DNA of 64,000 nucleotides from NCBI RefSeq assembly GCF_021730395.1, contig NC_069370.1:70201501-70265500 (forward strand). The letters are read 5' to 3'. Within the stretch, counting starts at the first letter, position 1; the number at the start of each line of letters is the position of its first letter. A model generated the notes under the pieces. The model did not search any database. It was not told the DNA's origin and saw nothing but the letters and a program-made list of their open reading frames with translations. The position numbers and the translations under genes are program-made. This document shows, piece after piece, positions 12,969 to 26,189 of the stretch. The stretch comes from Mercenaria mercenaria. Its lineage: Eukaryota; Mollusca; Bivalvia; Venerida; Veneridae.

Positions 12969-13226
12969 CTTTTTTGCTGGGTTTAACGTCGCACCGACAC
13001 AATTATAGGTCATATGGTGACTTTCCAGCTTTGATGGTGGAGGAAGATCCCAAGTGCCCTTCTGTGCATTATTTCATCACGAGCGGGCACCTGGGTAGAA
13101 TCACCGACTTTCCGTTAGTCAGATAGACGAAGAATTCAACGCCCCGAGTGAGGCTTAAACCAACATCGATGAGGGGCAAGTGATTTGAAGTCAGCGACCT
13201 AAACCACTCGGCCACAGAGGCCCTGC
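12969..13226 (-). mobile_element. tRNA-derived SINE (Leu/Ser-like head)
   Basis: Read on the minus strand: a head beginning GGGCCTCTGTGGCCGAGTGG (A box TGGCCGAGTGG), a degraded B box near GGTTTAAGCC, a body, then the tail GTGTCGGTGCGACGTTAAAC followed by A-rich DNA. The same family, better preserved, is at 55.18-55.45 kb. Confidence 0.85.
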
Positions 13227-14584
13227 TGAAAGAAGGTAGTGCTGGTAAAATAGGGATTTCACAAAGGTAAGTTTATACCATCTGACAAAGACGATTATGA
13301 AAGATAATTTGCATGTTTGGTATCGCATTTGTTGATAGAGATGCGATTTGACTGCTCTAGCAGTTTAATTTTATGACGATTCTGACTTTCTAACGGGAGA
13401 CGGGAGGGTTAACAATAAACAATAGATGGACAAGAAAAACAAACCATCAAGTACAGCCAAAAGACAAAATAAACACAAAAAAATACCCGCAAGATGGTTT
13501 GTTTCAAATATAAATTGTGTGCTGCGATGTTACAATCCCAACATTGGGGATCTATAGCCGGTCGGTTGTTTTGGATAAATCATTTATCTTAATATCCTTA
13601 GGACGATTGGCATATTTTAATACATTCTCGCAAGGCATACGTATGATTTGACAACACAGAAAATCACGCCAGACGACCCTTTTCCGGAAGTGTAAAAAAT
13701 TAAAGTACACAGGCTAAACTTGAAAACGAAAGGCGTGGTGGACTTTTTGCACTTTCTTACGATTTGAAAATATCTGGGGCTGAGCACGATAGGTCAAAAC
13801 ACAAATTTCACAGGTAGTCCTTAACGGAACAAGGTTTTGAACTTCGTCAAATCGTTCAAAAAACCCTTTTTGATATTGTCTGTATGCATCAAATATCAGA
13901 TATGTCCATATTTGAGAGATACTGACCTAGATATTTCAGCCATACTTTCAATGACTTTCGTGTGTGTAATAGATGTAGATTCTACGGAAGCGTGAAAGGG
14001 CTATCTGACGCTAGTATGTTTTATTACATTACATGTGTGGAAAGGATTATGAAGCGTTTAAGTACTTATATACAACGCATTTATCTATTACATAACAATG
14101 ATCCAGCCCCTATTAATAAGGAGATAGTAAATTTCATGGACAAAGGAAACGTCATACAACTTCCATCCTATTCCTTGTGACGATTTACCATTTCCCCTTC
14201 TGAAAATAAATGATGTGGGGACGAAACTTCTCTAGGTAGTGCAAATTACCAGTGTTTGAGACAGATACCAAGGAATGATTACTCTGACGCAGTAAGAAAA
14301 TGGATATCATAGTTACAGAACTGTATGTCTGGCAATTGTGAATACATTAGGGGAATATAATTAGGCATTTTAAGGTATCAGTTTCGTCTGTTATCCATCA
14401 TATAACATACTTATTTGAACGAATACTGTAGTGTTTTAATGTTTCCTAGACAGTTTAGGTTTTAAATTTTAATACTGTTATTTGTTTAAACACTTTTTAT
14501 TTCCATATATGCAATGCATACAAACATATATTAATATCATAGGATTGAGTAGTAAGCTATAAGCTTACGAAACTATAAAGCTAT
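13227..14584. other. Intergenic
   Basis: The 72-codon ORF at 13962-14180 has no recognisable domain and I do not support it. Confidence 0.4.
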
Positions 14585-15072
14585 ATAACCTCTTCCCTGT
14601 ATATAGTCCAATTGAGTTTCGATATTAGTGATTACCATGGTAAATGAATTAGGAGGGCGGTAGAATGTCCGATAAAGTAACTTTTTATGTTGGAAACTCT
14701 CATTTCAGTCCAAATGCATTCAATGCCATGTACTTCCAAATCATATCATTCTTATTGCAGGAATACGATTCTTGACGTAACTCATACTTCTCCACGAGAA
14801 TCACCGACTCTGTCTTTCCGAAATAAAGCAGAATATTTCAAACGATATGGAATCTGTCATCAATGGCATCAGTAAGCTAGGTTTCTGCTATGGAAAGAAT
14901 ATCAAAATTCAGCAATTCAGTTTCAAGGATTTCCATCTTTGAACAGGAGATATTGTTTTGAAATTCATCAACAGGGCATGTACAGGAATTTCTTGAAATT
15001 GAGTCGGGCCCAGAATTTTCATGGACATCGACAGCCAAAAGAAGGGCCACCAACAGCCAAGAAATGAGTTAA
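14585..15072 (-). mobile_element. LINE endonuclease (EEP) fragment, decayed
   Basis: Minus-strand translation shows the N-terminal landmarks of a non-LTR retrotransposon endonuclease in order: KMEILETELLNFDILSIAET (start of the AP-endonuclease fold), then VHGIECIWTEM, then FYRPPNSF, the hallmark FYRPP block. The three pieces are in different frames with stops between, so the copy is inactive. No reverse transcriptase follows: homology fades near 14585. The upstream end near 15072 has a hydrophobic lead (SWLLVALLLAV), probably fortuitous. Confidence 0.7.
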
Positions 15073-16329
15073 AAACTTGAGAAGTGTTTTAGACCTTTTA
15101 TTTTGTGACGAACCTGTATACATTGAGATCTACAAACATAATGCTATTTCGAAATCCAGAATTGGAGTGGGTGAGATATTTTCACAGTTAGGATGACCAT
15201 CAGCGGGAGAAAGGAGGAAGAAAGGAATAACGATTTTAATAACATAATATGATATCTGATGTGTATTTTCGTATTAAGTGTATTTTTATTTTGTGATGGA
15301 TATAAAATGATAACATTTGATTGTGTTTCGCTATGTGTTTATTCTGTTCTGTGCTGGATATATAATATTCCACGCTGTAAAACGTTAAAAGACATAAGAA
15401 GTGACATCACCGATGAAATTCAAAAAAGCTTGTAACACACTAGTGTTCTATGATGAATATTATGATTATGAAGAGTGTGTATAGTGTATAATATTACTAG
15501 GCTGGTCAGTTTAACTTTTGGGGTTGATGTAATTCCAACATAAACTTTTTGGGTGTGGAATAAGTAATATGTAAGGAAATGAAACACAGACAAATTATAG
15601 AATTTCCATAATTATTTCAAAAACAAACACCAGCATATGAGTTAATAGAGGCTGAACATCAAACAAGTGTATTTCAAAGGCGGAAACAAGACAAAATCAT
15701 TCATAGGGGATTCGTAAAACAAAAATGTATTCACACTGTTACTGCAGGTGGTGGGGTACTTGATAACATTGATATTTGCTCGAAATTCATTAACTTTCAC
15801 AGCAATTATTTATAAAATGCTTCTTGAACATCATTATTATGTAATGCATGTATGTGAATAAAGAAAAGATACTGGTAATTCGTTTGAGGACTTTTTTCCT
15901 GTATTGCAAAAAGTAACTATAGGTTATAAATCATCAATCAAACTTTATGTTGGAATTAGTTTAAGGTTTTGAATTTTTTTCTTGTAATATAACCGGCATA
16001 TACAGTGTTCACACGTTTACGTGCCTTTTGTTATATGATGTAGATTATAGTGTGATATAATTTCATGTTAACCTTTTAAATGAATTTGAACCTCATTCGA
16101 TGGTAGTGCTCATAGCATGTATCTAAAAGCTGTAAACCAGTGCAAAATTTGACAAAATGTATATTAGTATTTCTAAGAAACGGCATTTCTAAAGATATTT
16201 AAAGACAGCAATTCAATCCTTATTTTAAATTTTAATCTATTGAGAATTTTATCGTCTCCCAATTTGTACATTCCATAAAGGGTCACTGCATACAAAATTG
16301 TATTACACCTGTATATCTATAAACAATAT
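15073..16329. other. Intergenic, nothing recognised
   Basis: AT-rich, no supported feature. Confidence 0.45.
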
Positions 16330-16690
16330 GCATCTTATAGCTGCACAGTCTTTATATGTTTCTGTACATACCATAAAGAGTCACTGCATAAAAAATCGTA
16401 TTACACATGTACATTCATAAACATTATCATTATATGTATCATATATCTGCACAGTATTTGTATGTATCATTTGGCTGTACAGACATTATTGTAATACTCA
16501 GCTGCACAAACATGAAATCACGGACATGATATGCATCATTTAGCTGCACAGACATTAATTGTATCATTTAAGGACACAGACATAATACGTATTATTTAGA
16601 TGTACAAACATTATATGTATCATCTAGCTGCACAAACATTATATTTACTTTTAGCTGAACAGACATTATATGCAGCATTCAGTGTCATAG
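16330..16690 (+). repeat. Minisatellite, about 28-bp unit
   Basis: About nine diverged copies of TGTATCATTTAGCTGCACAG plus ACATTATA. The first section (about 16262-16480) also holds two longer related blocks, each starting CATTCCATAAAGGGTCACTG-like. No ORF spans it. Confidence 0.75.
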
Positions 16691-17329
16691 AGGCATATGC
16701 GTTAAATAATTGCATATATTAAGCAGATAAGTAGTGAAGTTCTAAGTACAAAAAGGCTTATAGACAAATTAGTTACACCATTTCAGTTATGAAATTGAAG
16801 TTACTTACTTTTACTACACTATACCATTTAACTATATTAGCAGGAAAGATTTACACTTGTAACATACCAAAAACATAGTTGTTTCCAGTGGTGAGATTTG
16901 AATCATCATTAACTTAACAAAATTACAATTATATTCATGGACAACATTCAGTTGCACTGAAGGTTCAATGTTCTATCAAACTGCACAGGCAAACAGATCT
17001 ACACTGGAATAAGTACAAACCATTTATCATGCCAACGGTGAGATCAAATTCATCATTCAAGTAAACATGTGTAGAAAATTTAGATCAATTGTTTAGAGGA
17101 AGAGGAAGTTACATCTACACAATTCAATGCATAATATGTATTTTACGTACATTATACATTATTGAGAACTACTATAGAATCCCATGTTTTTCTGTAGATT
17201 TAGACTTTTTCTGTTGAACAGGAAGTGACGTACTGCGATAACAAATTCAAAAAAATATCGCATTTCCTTTACACTGTTTACTTGTACTTATAGTCCTTTT
17301 TAATCGAACTGGCTGGGCGGAGTTTCGCG
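16691..17329. other. Intergenic, nothing recognised
   Basis: No supported feature. A GAACTGGCTGGGCGGAGTTT stretch just before 17330 is locally GC-richer than its surroundings. Confidence 0.4.
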
Positions 17330-17590
17330 ATGGTTCACTGCATTATTGTGCAGGATATGTACTATATTCGGCAGCCTGATTTTTTATTCACTGGCCACCT
17401 ACCTTACACTGCAACCACTGTAGCTTTGCCTATTTTGCTCGATTACCAATATTTGCATAAACCAGAAATTAACTTCGCCCCGCATGGTCAAATGAAACGC
17501 GCTATAGTGTTTGTCAAAAACGTACTACAATTTTACGGTCTGGTGAATCGCGGTTGTTTTGTTAAAGTACGTTTGCACATTGTAGATTAA
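17330..17590 (+). CDS. Possible small protein or first exon, unknown
   Basis: An ATG-initiated 86-codon frame lies in a locally GC-richer patch and has balanced composition (for example IRQPDFLFTGHLPYTATT and KRAIVFVKNVLQFYGLV). A GTACGT near 17566 could be a splice donor, making this a first coding exon ending at ...GCFVK. There is no signal peptide, no known motif and no obvious promoter. It may be a chance ORF or a fragment of an unrecognised repeat. Confidence 0.22.
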   Translation: MVHCIIVQDMYYIRQPDFLFTGHLPYTATTVALPILLDYQYLHKPEINFAPHGQMKRAIVFVKNVLQFYGLVNRGCFVKVRLHIVD

Positions 17591-17721
17591 TTACTACCAC
17601 TACTACCATAACTATTTATAATCATAATAACTCATAGGACCAGATGGTGGAAAGTTTGCATTAAGACTTGGTACAATTAATTGCCTTGTCTGTCTGGGGT
17701 TGAATTTCTAAACTGCACTTT

Positions 17722-17888
17722 AAGAGGAGCGGTGGTCTAGTGGATAAGGTGACGGCCGCTCATTCCAGACGTCGTGGGTTCGAGCCCCAAAGGGGTCATG
17801 ACCATAACTTCTCATATGACAACAGTTCCAAAAAGCTTGAAGCTTTCTTCACAATCGAGCTAAAACAAATTAGTAAAAACTAAATTAC
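17722..17888 (+). mobile_element. tRNA-derived SINE
   Basis: The head has an A box (TGGTCTAGTGGATAAGG) and a B box (GGGTTCGAGCC), followed by a body (CATAACTTCTCATATGAC ... CACAATCGAGCTAAAACAAA). Two further copies of this family are on the minus strand at 29.22-29.40 and 46.78-46.92 kb. The region does not fold as a full tRNA, so it is not a tRNA gene. Confidence 0.8.
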
Positions 17889-18386
17889 ACCTGTACACCA
17901 CACTACATTTCCAGTGAAATTTAAAAAAGCAAGGTCGGTGAATTCAGTAAAATGCAATAAGAGTAGGCAAATTACGATTTTAAATGTACGGACAGTGCCT
18001 AAATAACATGAATGAAAAGTGAAACCTACATAACGAAAGAAAATATAGGTAATTGCAAAAACACTGTCTTATTGTCTTTAGCAACTTAAAATGCCCTTCA
18101 ATGTCGGATGGATATATGCCTTAATAAAATTCGTAGTCTAGGTCATGGCATTTTTCCTACTGTATTCAGTAAAATTGCAAAAGTGTTTTTTAAAGGTTAT
18201 GACCCAACTCAAATCGGCCGTTGTGGACAGCTTTTATTTATTCTGTTCCATAACTTTGGTATATAGTGGCTGTTAAGAGTGAGGTTTCGTATACAATTAA
18301 CTGGTTGTTCTGTTTTGCCGGCGCTGTTCAACCGTACCTTATTAGTGTTGAATATGTATTATGAATACAGCCATAAAAACACTAAA

Positions 18387-18730
18387 TTAAGGACGTATGC
18401 TAGAATTTGGTGCGAAAATTTTCCCAATAACAGAATTTCTTCAAACTTTGGATATTGAAGGACAATCATCTAAGAAACAAAAAATGGAATAAAAATCATA
18501 GGTCACCGGTATCAAAAAAGAGTTATCTGCCCTTGAAAACGGCATTTTCCCCCAAAATGACGTTTTCAAGGGCAGATAACTCTTTTTCGAATCCGGTGAC
18601 CTATGATTTTTATTGCATTTTTTTTGTTTCTTAGATGATTGTCCTTCAATATACAAAGTTTAAAGAAATTCTGTTATTTGGAAAATTTTCGCCCATCTCA
18701 TATACAGGGAATTCTAGCATACGCCTTTAA
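18387..18730. mobile_element. TTAA-flanked foldback MITE, 336 bp
   Basis: TTAA at 18387-18390 and 18727-18730 flank arms starting GGACGTATGC and AGGCGTATGC (right arm read inverted). The two halves are inverted along almost their whole length, meeting near 18555 (GACGTTTTCAAGGGCAGATA against its complement). A TTAA target site points to piggyBac-type mobilisation, though TTAA could also be part of the repeat. Confidence 0.8.
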
Positions 18731-18844
18731 GTTTAAGGGGAGTGTGTTATTAAAACGTAGCTTGTCTTGCAGGGTGTCACTGCTGCCTTCCCTCTTAATA
18801 TTCAGCGCTCCGTTATTTACTTGTTTCCAGCAGCATTGATTAAA

Positions 18845-19345
18845 AGCCCCCACATTTATGGGTGGGGGCATATAGCGTTGCTGCTGTCCGTACGTCCGTC
18901 CGTACGTCCCGCAATCTTCTGTGTTCAACTCCTCCCACACTATAAGCTGATTTGCTTCAAACTTTCACAGATGGACAAGCTTGATGTGCAGGTGACCATA
19001 AAGGAAATAACATTTGTTGTGACTATTTACCGCAGTTATGGCCCATTGAAAATTTTGCTATATAGAATATAAAGAAAAAATATTGTGTATCCAAATCCTC
19101 AAGCACTACTGAAAGGGCATGCTTGAAAGTTTCACAGATGAAGGACCTTAATGTGAAGATGGCCAACAGGTATTGTATTTATTTCCTTGGCTTTCTATCT
19201 AAAATTATGATCCTTTCTTAATTTCATAAAAGAGACCATAGTGAAGTAATTTGGTGTGTTCAACTCCTCATACACATTTGAAAGAATGGATTCAAAGTTT
19301 CCCAGATGCACAACCTTACTTAAATATGACCATAAAGGATGGCTC
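18845..19345 (-). mobile_element. Pearl/Helentron-like element
   Basis: The minus strand shows about three core units of roughly 160 bp (landmark TTTCACAGATG at about 18964 and 19130, TTTCCCAGATG at about 19299), then a GGAC-type microsatellite (18884-18908), then a GC-rich 3' hairpin (GCCCCCAC...GTGGGGGC, 18845-18869). Confidence 0.65.
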
Positions 19346-21369
19346 AGTATGTGGTGGCATCCGTGCCCTGTGGACACAATTCTAGTTATTTTTACATTTG
19401 TTCCTTGATCAGCTGTACGCTCATACGATGTCTTCGAAATGCCATTGAAAAAACCATGTTTGGCTCTGTATGTACTTATTATGAACAACATAACAGAAAT
19501 ATCCGCAAGTAATTATATGCAGCAGTTTCCATTTAAGGCATGACCGTTTGCAACGATATTTATTGCAAAGTTACCCACCGACCAAATGTCTACAATATTC
19601 CTGAATGATTTAACCGTCTAGCTTTCATTGAATGAATTGCTCTAGACCATCTTAAAATATTCACAGCTAGCTATATCGACACCATCCAAAATGGAATATT
19701 GCACGTACAACAGAGTTGTGAGAAATAACTTGGTCAAATATATTTCATTCACACAAAGTTTCAATAATGAAAGATATTGTCAATTTACTTCATGCACCAA
19801 TTATTTCATAGTATTAAAAATTAAGCGTTGTCCCTTTAAAATATCGGTCAAGGAAAATATTTAAAAAGTCAGTTGGCACATATTGCTATCTGGCATTTAT
19901 TTTAAAGATGGGATGACATTCACGAAAATTTCCATAAAGCTCCTGTTGTCTGTACATGTGTGCAGATGGTATTATTACTGTAGATATGACAATAAGGTCG
20001 TATACTATATAAAACATCACTGAAGTAAGAATTCAGTCATAGGACGAAAAGAATGTTGTTTTTTCCCCAAAAACAATTAAATAAAGTTACCATCCACATG
20101 CTTGAAAAGACCATTCATACTGTATTGTCGCAGTTTTACCTAAGTGAAATGAAGTGAATCTAGTGCTATCGTGTCTTATAGAAGATCCCTGGAAACAATG
20201 AACCTAGTCAAGAAAAAATATAACAGGCTTGGTCTGTTCGTAACAGGTAATGAAATGCGTAACATCTCTTATGGCCCTTAGCACCAAGTTAAGCGGACTC
20301 TGTTATGTAAAAAATATTAGGTTATGGTAGATGAGCACCCCAAACACAGCCAGAGAGCCATGTATCGCAAAGTAGGCCCGCAACAAAAAGAAACTGTAGT
20401 GTATAGTACATAGATTGGACTTGAAAACAGCAAAGGGCCTGATAATACAATCTTTAAAACGATAAAGTTAAGTCCTTTTAATGTGCTTGTGGTTTTAAAT
20501 GCTTTTTGTGAAGTTGACTAGGGCATTTTTATTTCGTATAGCATAATGTTTTAGCTCTAGCAGATTAACATTATTTAAATATATACAAGAACATATTTTA
20601 TGTTGAATTCTAGGTATTTTTGTAAAAACGTATGCATGTATACTAGTAGTGGTAAATGAATTTAGGCAATTCTTTCTTAAATACTTGTTTGGATAAAAAG
20701 GCTTATACTTAGAAAATAATACAATCATTTGTGTAAAGACATTTACAAAACGTCAAAAGAAGAAACATTCTATATAAAACTATGTGTGTTTAGTCTAATA
20801 CATTGTATAACGCCATATTGAATTTGACCAGTTATATATATATTTAATAAATTATCGCGGTATAACGCTAGTTTATTTCATATTTGTAATTTCATAACTA
20901 AAATACATATAGATTACAAACTTACAACAGAATCGAGAAGATAGCTTAGGGCTTGTTTAAAACTATTTCCTGGATTTTTTCTTCAAACGTCTAATATAAA
21001 TAACAGCATTAAAAGAACTTTATATAAAGACAACAGTTTCTTTGTGCCTGCGGTTAATTCTTTGTTACATATTTGTAGTATGTCAGTGTGTAGTTTTGTT
21101 AACTGGAGTAAGTAAATAAATAAAATTTGAAGCATCGACATTGACATTCAAAACTTGGCTTAATTTGAACAGCAGTATAATCACAAGTGTAAATATTATT
21201 AACAGACAGAGGAACCAGAGAGCTTTCTTCTAAAACGTGTTCAAACGAAATAAGAGAAGGGACTATCATAACGGATTGATTGGAGGTCCGAATTGAGTTT
21301 TAGGACATAATAGTAATAAGAAGTTAGTTTTATATGAAAGTCATCTTCAGGCCTTTTATAACACTGAAA
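19346..21369. other. Intergenic, nothing recognised
   Basis: No supported coding or repeat feature in about 2 kb. Confidence 0.4.
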
Positions 21370-21830
21370 GGTTTTTTTTAGCGGATTGTTATATAGCATG
21401 TGAAGTTGCGCGATGTACTGTTTTCGATTTCACTCAGCCTGATTGGAGTTATGGTCCCTGACTTAGTGAAAAATACATATAAAGTGCATGTGTTGCATAT
21501 ATCTTTTTTTTAAAAAAATCACCTACAGTCATGAAACCATGTAGAAATATTGTGCAGAATGTGAATTTGGCATCTGAGTTTTTTTGTTTGTTTTTTTTTT
21601 GTTTTTGTCTTTTTTTCACTTTGCAAGACCAGAGTTATGGCCCTTGACTTACTCAAAAAATAAACGTTTGTGCCACATGTATGTCAAAATGTACTTGACA
21701 TAGAGTCATATAAAATAAGAGGATTGTTTTATAACCTATGAAGTTTTACACCAGGTGATTTCTTCGGGATTTTACTCGGCTATGCCAAAGTTATGGTCCT
21801 TCACTAAGTAAAAAGTACATATATGCAACA
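21370..21830 (+). repeat. Three diverged tandem units, about 170 bp
   Basis: Units share ACTCAGCC/GACCAGAGTTATGGCCCTTGACT-like blocks at about 21434, 21624 and 21776. This is the core-repeat style of Pearl-like elements, but no microsatellite or hairpin end was found, so it may be an eroded copy. Confidence 0.5.
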
Positions 21831-21844
21831 CAAAATACGAGACG

Positions 21845-22445
21845 GACAGAAAACATGTTGAAAATAGGGGCACCGTCTTGGAACGGTCAGTAACCAATAT
21901 AAAGGAAACTGGGTGTTTAAACACGTTTAGGGCATGCCAACACCTCGCACTTGCCCTATTTTCAACAAGTTAGACAAAACAGTGTAAATAAAATCACTCC
22001 CTGCTGAGAAAGGCTCTAACATTAGTGACAAAATACCAGATCATATCAAGTAAAACATACAATTAGGGTCAATCTAAGGTATAATTACACCAATGTACTC
22101 AACAACATGTCTGAAGTCAGAGCACCAAGGGTCTAACTTTAAAGGGCTGCAAGACAAAATTCCACTCCCTCTGTCCGTTTTTATAGGATTTAGGAGAACA
22201 GTATCAAGGAATTTTACACTATATTAGTCATCACACCATCAAATAGGAAAGAGTGGCAACTAATTGTAGAGGGGCCAATCATCAAACATGCACTGTGCTT
22301 AACTATTTTTGCATTGTATCTTCTTTTGATAAATTTTTTAACACATTTTACAAATATTTGATTGAAATAAGCATTATTTTTAATTTTACGAATTTTATAA
22401 ACTACATCTCCATAGTATACCGGGTGTGTAAGACCAAGTTTTAAA
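21845..22445 (-). mobile_element. Broken dispersed retroelement-like fossil
   Basis: 21850-22185 is the inverse of 38.15-38.49 kb over more than 300 bp (shared TTGAAAATAGGGG, GTGCTCTGACTTC and GTATAATTACACCAATGTAC). 22290-22445 is a heavily decayed relative of the coding fossil at 19-291. Order and orientation (coding end, then trailer) agree between copies. The copy is clearly broken; element class is unresolved. Confidence 0.55.
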
Positions 22446-23144
22446 AGTGTTTTAAGGTTAGTATTCTACTTCTTTCGGACGATCTGTAATAAAATTTAGT
22501 GAGGCTACCTTTATCGGCTAAACAGATAATTCAAGATAATTCCCTTATCAATAATTAAACTATGAATATTGTAATATTATCCATGCGTAACAATTACTCT
22601 CGAACAGTAGATTTATCACCCTTTTAATCTTGAAAACCTGTTTAGATTTATTTGATTACAAAGCATTTCGAAGTGCTTTACGCAGATTTTATTGTAAATA
22701 AAAAGAGGTATATATAATAACACGGATCGAAATGATAAAACATGTACATTTTTGTAATTTTAATACTGAATATCGTGTCTTTTTTGCATGGCCGCTATGT
22801 AAAGAACTGCGAAGGATATATTTAAATTCATATTTTATGACTGACTTGCTCTCATTCAATATGATGTCTACGGAAACAGAAAAGAAGTACAAAATGTATT
22901 GAAATGATCAAGATTAATTCATTTTGCTAGTAAACAAGGACAAACGTTTGAACGTTTCATTTTGAAGCATTTATCCATTTGAAATATTGTATTTAAACTT
23001 TTACTTATGGAATAGTCTATAGAGACAGATGTTGTATTCTGGAAACGATTTTTTTTCTGAAGAAAATACCTCTCTACATGTCAGCTCTATTTAGGCTAGA
23101 AGTAATGTACATGTATATGCTAAATTGCCGAATAAACATTGTCG
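22446..23144. other. Intergenic, nothing recognised
   Basis: No supported feature. Confidence 0.4.
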
Positions 23145-23334
23145 TCATTTGAAAGATCCGATAGTTATTATATGCAACAATAAATGTTCATATAAATTAT
23201 GATAGTATGCCACGTTACGTACTTCGATATAACGGTCTCGTGGATCGCTGTACGTCTGTCATTGAATAAATCGTTCGTTACATCTTTCCCTCCAAAATTA
23301 TGTTTTATATAAAGATGTCATTCTCGTCTATCAG

Positions 23335-23478
23335 AAGTGTGTCTTTATCCCAACGAATCTTGTGGTCAACCAGGGAACCATGGTAGGCCCCCGGTATGCG
23401 AGAATTTGAGATGTATAAATCGCCGCATATGTCTGTACTCTGTGACCTGTATCCAGCTAGCAATATCAATAAAGGTAT
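23335..23478 (+). CDS. Speculative cysteine-rich exon
   Basis: Between an acceptor-like CTCGTCTATCAG and a donor-like AAAG/GTATCC lies an open stretch encoding six cysteines (C-x6-C-x11-C-x4-C-x5-C-x5-C). It has no ATG of its own, and the matching place in unit B does not preserve it. It does not match the framework of the three peptide genes. It may be chance. Confidence 0.13.
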
Positions 23479-24721
23479 CCCACAATCATCTAATCGTATT
23501 CTTTATTACATGCTTTCAGTAATTGAACAGTAAAAAATAAAAATATATGTAAAAAGATGTAACATGTAGTTAAGCAAGAAGTAAAAATATGTTTACGTGT
23601 AAGATCAAAATGTACTTCACCCATATTTTATGTACTAGAGAGCGGTATTCTTTGGAATATTTCTAAGATAGTCCTATATAATGCAAACTGTTCATATTTA
23701 GGTAAGTAAATGCACTATAAGCAAAACTTCAAATGAGAATGCCTCAGTATAATTTAGAACCCCAGATCGCTCCGTCTTAAAGAAGAAGCTTCTAAACCAT
23801 TAAGACTTATATAAAGTAATAACTTTATTAATCATGAAATATTTCACTTAACTCGAGTAAATATTAAAAGGACCAATTTTTTTAAAAAAGAAAGAAAATT
23901 GTAAAAGACCTTATTTTCTAAAATGTATTTAAGATGTGGCGTCAAATGTCATAGAGTACACATTCAAATGTGTGTGCCTGTTAATATAATTGTACTATTA
24001 AACAGAAATATGTCAATATTTCTAAGTCAGCTCAGATGCATCCTGTACTTTCAATGATATTCTTTAAATCGACAGAGAAGAAGATAAAAATAGCGGCTCA
24101 TCACAAACAATCCATACAAATGTTATTGTCAGTAAACAAATGAAGATTGATTTTTTCATCGGTATTCACCCTGCGCTCGTTGATTTTAATCAGATTTTTT
24201 GTTTTAACGCAAATTAACGATGAATTAATCAATCTTCTAGTGGTTCTAACAGACCTTTCTTATAACCTCAAACATTTATTCTCACCTAGTGGATGTATGC
24301 GAACATTGAGTGTACAATATTAAGGTTAGGTTAGTATGTACTGATAGTTACCTTCCCTGAAGGACCATCTACAGAGTCATAAGCAATGGCGTAGTCTAGG
24401 TTCGTTCGTCTTTCAGGTATGATTGCTTGCACAATGATGATTTAATGGCGAAAAGAAAAATATTTGTGTGTAGTGCTTGGTTTTGTGTCAAACGTGTTGT
24501 TTCATGTCATGAGCATTCTATTGTACCTGAAGAAGTCACACACTGATTTACTTTTCGCAACTGGTGACGTCACAATTTTATAGCGTCACTGTTTCATTCA
24601 GTGTCATGTACCGATACTGGATAGAACGTACTGGGAAGCACAAAGTATCAGGCTAGATTCTTATTCTAAATGCATGAGCGCAATATAGTTTGTATTTTAA
24701 GGAACGAACGTTAACTGAAAC

Positions 24722-25698
24722 AACAAGAGCTGTCGGAGGACAGCAACGCTCGACTATTCAACAGCCTTGTCAATTGAATGAATACAAAAGTTGAAAAGGG
24801 GGCATAATTTTGTAAAATGCAAAGTAGAGGTATTGAACCTCTGTACAGCATGTCATATCAAGACAGTGAACAAGTGTGTGAAGTTTCAATCCTTTCCAAT
24901 TTGTGGATACTGAGATACCAGCTTACATACAAAAACTTAACAAAAAACTGCTAAGTCAAAGGGGCATAATTTTGTAAAAATGCCAAGTAGAGTTATGGGA
25001 CCTTCACAGTGCATGTTAGATCATGACAGTGAACAAGTGTGTGAAGTTTCAATCCATTCCAATCAGTGGATACTGAGATATCAGATTACATACAAAAATT
25101 TAACCAAAAACTGCTAAGTCGAAAAAGGGGCATAATTTTGAAAAAAAAGAGAGTAGAGTTATGGGACTTGCTTAGTGCATGTCAGATCATGATAGTGAAC
25201 AAGTATGTGAAGTTTCAATCGATTCCCATTAGTAAGTACTGAGATACCAGCTTACATACAAAACCTTAACCAAAAATTTCTAAGTCGAAAAAGGGGCATA
25301 ATTTTGTAAAAAAGCAAAATAGAGTTATGGAACATGTGCAATGTAGATCAGTTCATCACAGTGAATAAGTGTGTGAAGTTTCAATCCATTCCCACAAGTG
25401 GTTACTGAGTTACCAGCTTACATACAAAACCTTAACCAAAAATTTCTAAGTCGAAAAAGGGGCATAATTTTGTAAAAAAGCAAAATAGAGTTATGGAACC
25501 TGTGCAATGTAAGTCAGTTTGTCACAGTGAATAAGTGTGTGAAGTTTCAATCCATTCCCACAAGTGGTTACTGAGATACCAGCTTACATACAAAACCTTA
25601 ACCAAAATCGGGACGCGGACGCGGACGCAGACGCCGACGCCGACGCCGACGCATGGGCGAGTGCAATAGCTCACTATTCTATGAATAGTCGAGCTAAA
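24722..25698 (+). mobile_element. Pearl-like (Helentron-type) element, well preserved
   Basis: Order on the plus strand: 5' end AACAAGAGCTGTCGGAGGAC; five core tandem units of 162-166 bp, with GGCATAATTTT starting at 24800, 24963, 25129, 25295 and 25461; a GACGCG/GACGCC microsatellite (25611-25653); and a 3' terminal hairpin (TAGCTCACTATTC...GAATAGTCGAGCTA, about 25668-25697). Subterminal inverted motifs CTCGACTATTCA and TGAATAGTCGAG face each other at the two ends. Non-coding; mobilisation would need an autonomous Helitron-like partner. The copy sits inside duplication unit A and is absent from unit B. Confidence 0.85.
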
Positions 25699-26189
25699 AA
25701 TGCTTGCGGAGAGATCTTTATGTGTTTGTTCTTTCATAAAGAACACCCTAGATAAACTTTGTGGACAAAGCGGTCATGTTAAATACCGTGTGTTCATGTG
25801 TATATTTAATAACTGTTGTTTTTTTGTAGTTTTTATGAATAGCATGCTAAAGAACTTTTCGGTTTACAAGATAAATATATTACCTACAGCAAACTTTTAT
25901 ATTATTTTCGTTCTTATACTCTGGAGCTTACACTTTATGTTCAGAATGATTAGATCTACGCATGTGTTTGAACGTGATTGGATAACTGGACTGAAATGAA
26001 TTAACCTAGGTTTGATAGAGTACTGCAATGCGTTCCTGTGTACCTTCAATGTGTGAGAATTAGTCCCAATCCCTATTGGTTTGTTTGTTATTATTCCAAT
26101 AAACAATCTATTTTTACAACATTTGATTTTTGGCTTCTATAAACATAAAAATCTCTCTTGAACTACGAACATGTCTTGCATAACAGTGT

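Noticed and set aside
25564-25755. ORF with an alternating Asp-Ala run
   Set aside because: Translation of the GACGCC microsatellite inside a Pearl-like element.
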